Below the pieces are notes generated by a model. That model searched no databases, was not told the origin of the DNA, and saw only the letters and a program-made list of their open reading frames with translations. Position numbers and translations under genes: made by a program. Shown piece after piece: positions 5,661-6,764 of a stretch of 6,764 nt of DNA. Within the stretch, counting starts at the first letter, position 1; every line of letters starts with the position of its first letter. Origin of the DNA: JAJNPS01 sp031426185 (GTDB lineage Bacteria; Pseudomonadota; Alphaproteobacteria; Rhodobacterales; Rhodobacteraceae); NCBI GenBank assembly GCA_031426185.1, contig JANPKV010000324.1:1-6764 (forward strand). The letters are read 5' to 3'.

Positions 5661-6371
5661 TCAGGCGCTGGCGGCGAGCCGTGCCTGGGCGCCCAGTCCG
5701 GGATCGCGCAGCACATAGCCCCTGCCCCAGACGGTTTCGATGAAGTTGGACCCACCGGTCGCCTCGGACAACTTTTTGCGCAGCTTGCAGATGAAGACGT
5801 CGATGATCTTCAGTTCCGGCTCGTCCATGCCGCCATAAAGGTGATTGAGGAACATTTCCTTTGTCAGGGTGGTGCCCTTGCGCAGCGCCAAAAGCTCCAG
5901 CATCTGGTATTCCTTGCCGGTCAGATGCACGGTCTTGCCGTCGACATCGACGGTCTTTGCGTCAAGGTTGACGTTGACGTTGCCCAGACGAATGACCGAT
6001 TGCGCGTGGCCTTTGGACCGCCGGATGATGGCATGGATGCGCGCCACCAGTTCCTCGCGGTGAAAAGGTTTGGTCAGGTAGTCGTCCGCCCCAAAGCCGA
6101 AACCCTTGAGCTTGCTTTCGGTATCGTCGGAACCCGAGAGAATCAGGATCGGTGTCTCGATCCGGGCCAGGCGCAGCTGGCGCAGAACTTCATGCCCGCT
6201 CATGTCCGGCAGGTTCAGGTCCAGCAGGATCAGATCATAGTCGTAAAGCTTGGCCAGATCGACGCCATCTTCACCAAGATCGGTGCAATAGACATTCAGG
6301 TTGGCATGGGTCAGCATCAATTCGATGCTGCGTGAGGTCGTCGGGTCGTCTTCAACCAAAAGGATTCGCAA
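5661..6371 (-). CDS. ctrA: Cell-cycle response regulator CtrA
   Basis: An OmpR/PhoB-type response regulator. In Caulobacter it is phosphorylated through CckA-ChpT and controls the cell cycle; in Rhodobacterales it mainly drives motility, gene transfer agent and related genes. The 236-residue product has a receiver domain (1-116) with acidic E7/D8/D9, phosphoacceptor D51 in LLDLNLPDM, S79 and K101 in TKPFH. A winged-helix DNA-binding domain follows (about 125-226), with GKEYQMLELLALRKGTTLTK and the near-invariant MFLNHLYGGMDEPELKIIDVF region. The TTG at 6371 is chosen as start because GGAG (6380-6383) lies eight bases upstream and because the phosphoacceptor then falls at residue 51, exactly as in Caulobacter. 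Another TTG at 6377 is only two bases from that GGAG. The C-terminus, ARLAASA, is small and hydrophobic and could serve as a proteolytic tag. sciP lies upstream and ligA downstream on the same strand. Confidence 0.96.
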   Translation of the reverse strand: MRILLVEDDPTTSRSIELMLTHANLNVYCTDLGEDGVDLAKLYDYDLILLDLNLPDMSGHEVLRQLRLARIETPILILSGSDDTESKLKGFGFGADDYLTKPFHREELVARIHAIIRRSKGHAQSVIRLGNVNVNLDAKTVDVDGKTVHLTGKEYQMLELLALRKGTTLTKEMFLNHLYGGMDEPELKIIDVFICKLRKKLSEATGGSNFIETVWGRGYVLRDPGLGAQARLAASA

Positions 6372-6379
6372 TTTCAATA

Positions 6380-6383
6380 CTCC
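6380..6383 (-). promoter_or_regulatory. ctrA ribosome binding site deciding a TTG start
   Basis: GGAG on the minus strand is eight bases from the TTG at 6369-6371 and two from the TTG at 6375-6377. The first spacing is workable and the second is too short. An ATG a few bases further upstream (minus strand ATGCGGAGT) is in another frame and overlaps the GGAG itself. ctrA therefore has no usable ATG, and initiation is expected to be weaker than from ATG. Confidence 0.6.
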
Positions 6384-6399
6384 GCATCTGGACCATCTT

Positions 6400-6439
6400 C
6401 GTTAACGACACTGACGGTGATTGGTTAACTGCCGGTTAC
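6400..6439 (-). promoter_or_regulatory. Putative CtrA-controlled promoter of ctrA
   Basis: The 95 bp between sciP and ctrA is less GC-rich than its surroundings and contains GTAA-N7-TTAA (6425-6439, minus strand), one base off the CtrA consensus TTAA-N7-TTAA. The TTAACCAA half-site there is close to the Caulobacter TTAACCAT form, which normally overlaps the -35. Seventeen bases downstream of TTAACC (6423-6428) is TTAACG (6400-6405), a poor -10 match. Two palindromic GTTAAC hexamers (6401-6406, 6424-6429) are 23 bp apart, about two helical turns. The arrangement suggests autoregulation by CtrA. It rests on motif matching alone. Confidence 0.45.
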
Positions 6440-6466
6440 CGGGTATTGATGCGGGACAAATACACC

Positions 6467-6745
6467 TTAAAGTTGTCGATATTTCTGTATTGTTGTGACG
6501 CGCAACGCCTTTTCGCCGTGTTCGACGACAGCGGTGCGCCACAGGCTGAACTCTTCGTCGGACAACGAATATCGTTCGATCGCCTCTGACTGCGTGATCA
6601 GACCGTGGATGACGGCCTTGACCACCACCGCCTTGCGGCTGGCGACCCAGCGGCGGGTGTCGTTCGGCGGCAGATCAGCCCGTGACAGGATTGTGCCATC
6701 GGGAAGCGTGACCTGTCGCGGCCCATCGACGCGTTTGAGAAACAT
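6467..6745 (-). CDS. sciP: CtrA inhibitor SciP (DUF1153 family)
   Basis: In Caulobacter, SciP is a small helix-turn-helix protein that blocks CtrA-dependent transcription, either by binding CtrA at promoters or by contacting DNA near them. The 92-residue product matches the family in length and wording: MFLKRVDGPRQVTLPDGTILSRADLP at the N-terminus, TRRWVASRKAVVVKAV (about 30-45) opening the helical region, and the helix-turn-helix core around GLITQSEAIERYSLSDEEFSLWR (48-70). It ends TTIQKYRQL. AAAGGGG lies seven bases before the ATG. The gene is directly upstream of ctrA on the same strand with a 95-bp gap, so the regulator and its brake are neighbours. In Caulobacter they are at separate loci. 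The promoter of sciP lies beyond the right edge of the window. Confidence 0.93.
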   Translation of the reverse strand: MFLKRVDGPRQVTLPDGTILSRADLPPNDTRRWVASRKAVVVKAVIHGLITQSEAIERYSLSDEEFSLWRTAVVEHGEKALRVTTIQKYRQL

Positions 6746-6764
6746 GACCAGACCCCTTTCCTGA

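Noticed and set aside
5604..6335. A 243-codon + strand open frame
   Set aside because: It is antisense to ctrA, whose receiver and winged-helix motifs are complete.
6372..6377. A TTG start for ctrA at 6377
   Set aside because: It is only two bases from the GGAG, and it moves the phosphoacceptor from residue 51 to 53. It is not fully excluded.
1..6764. CRISPR array, tRNA or rRNA genes, insertion sequence or phage genes
   Set aside because: I saw no regularly spaced repeats, no tRNA-like cloverleaf or rRNA segments, no transposase and no terminal repeats.

Overview
The window is GC-rich and has the gene content of an alphaproteobacterium. CtrA and SciP (the DUF1153 CtrA inhibitor) occur together only in that class. 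The protein wording (CtrA beginning MRILLVEDDPTTSRS, and the IscU-like protein with an RHAS motif) and the order sciP-ctrA-ligA-recG point to the Rhodobacterales/Rhodobacteraceae. This placement comes from reading the proteins, not from a database search.

Left edge (1-811): hisI (phosphoribosyl-AMP cyclohydrolase, cut by the window edge) runs leftwards. It is divergent from a rightward gene for an IscU/NifU-N-like iron-sulfur scaffold protein. The two share a 70-bp intergenic region. Centre-left (812-1175): there is no annotatable gene on the + strand. The minus strand carries a compact unit: a LexA-type box (GTTC-N7-GTTC), a sigma70-like promoter, a Shine-Dalgarno site, a 40-residue single-membrane-helix ORF and a strong intrinsic terminator. 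Centre and right (1176-6764): four minus-strand genes lie head to tail, sciP, ctrA, ligA and recG. ligA and recG overlap by ATGA and are very probably translationally coupled. ctrA has a TTG start, and a near-consensus CtrA box lies between sciP and ctrA.

How the genes fit together: CtrA is the cell-cycle, motility and gene-transfer response regulator, and SciP restrains CtrA-dependent transcription. The repair and replication genes ligA (NAD+ DNA ligase) and recG (fork-remodelling helicase) follow downstream on the same strand. The string ends in what looks like a DNA-damage-controlled small membrane peptide. That peptide is the best candidate here for something undescribed: its control region reads as SOS, and its size and shape resemble known SOS-induced membrane peptides, but its sequence is not one I recognise. 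A second point of interest is a roughly 50-residue linker inserted in LigA just before the catalytic lysine; it carries a beta-clamp-binding-like pentapeptide.
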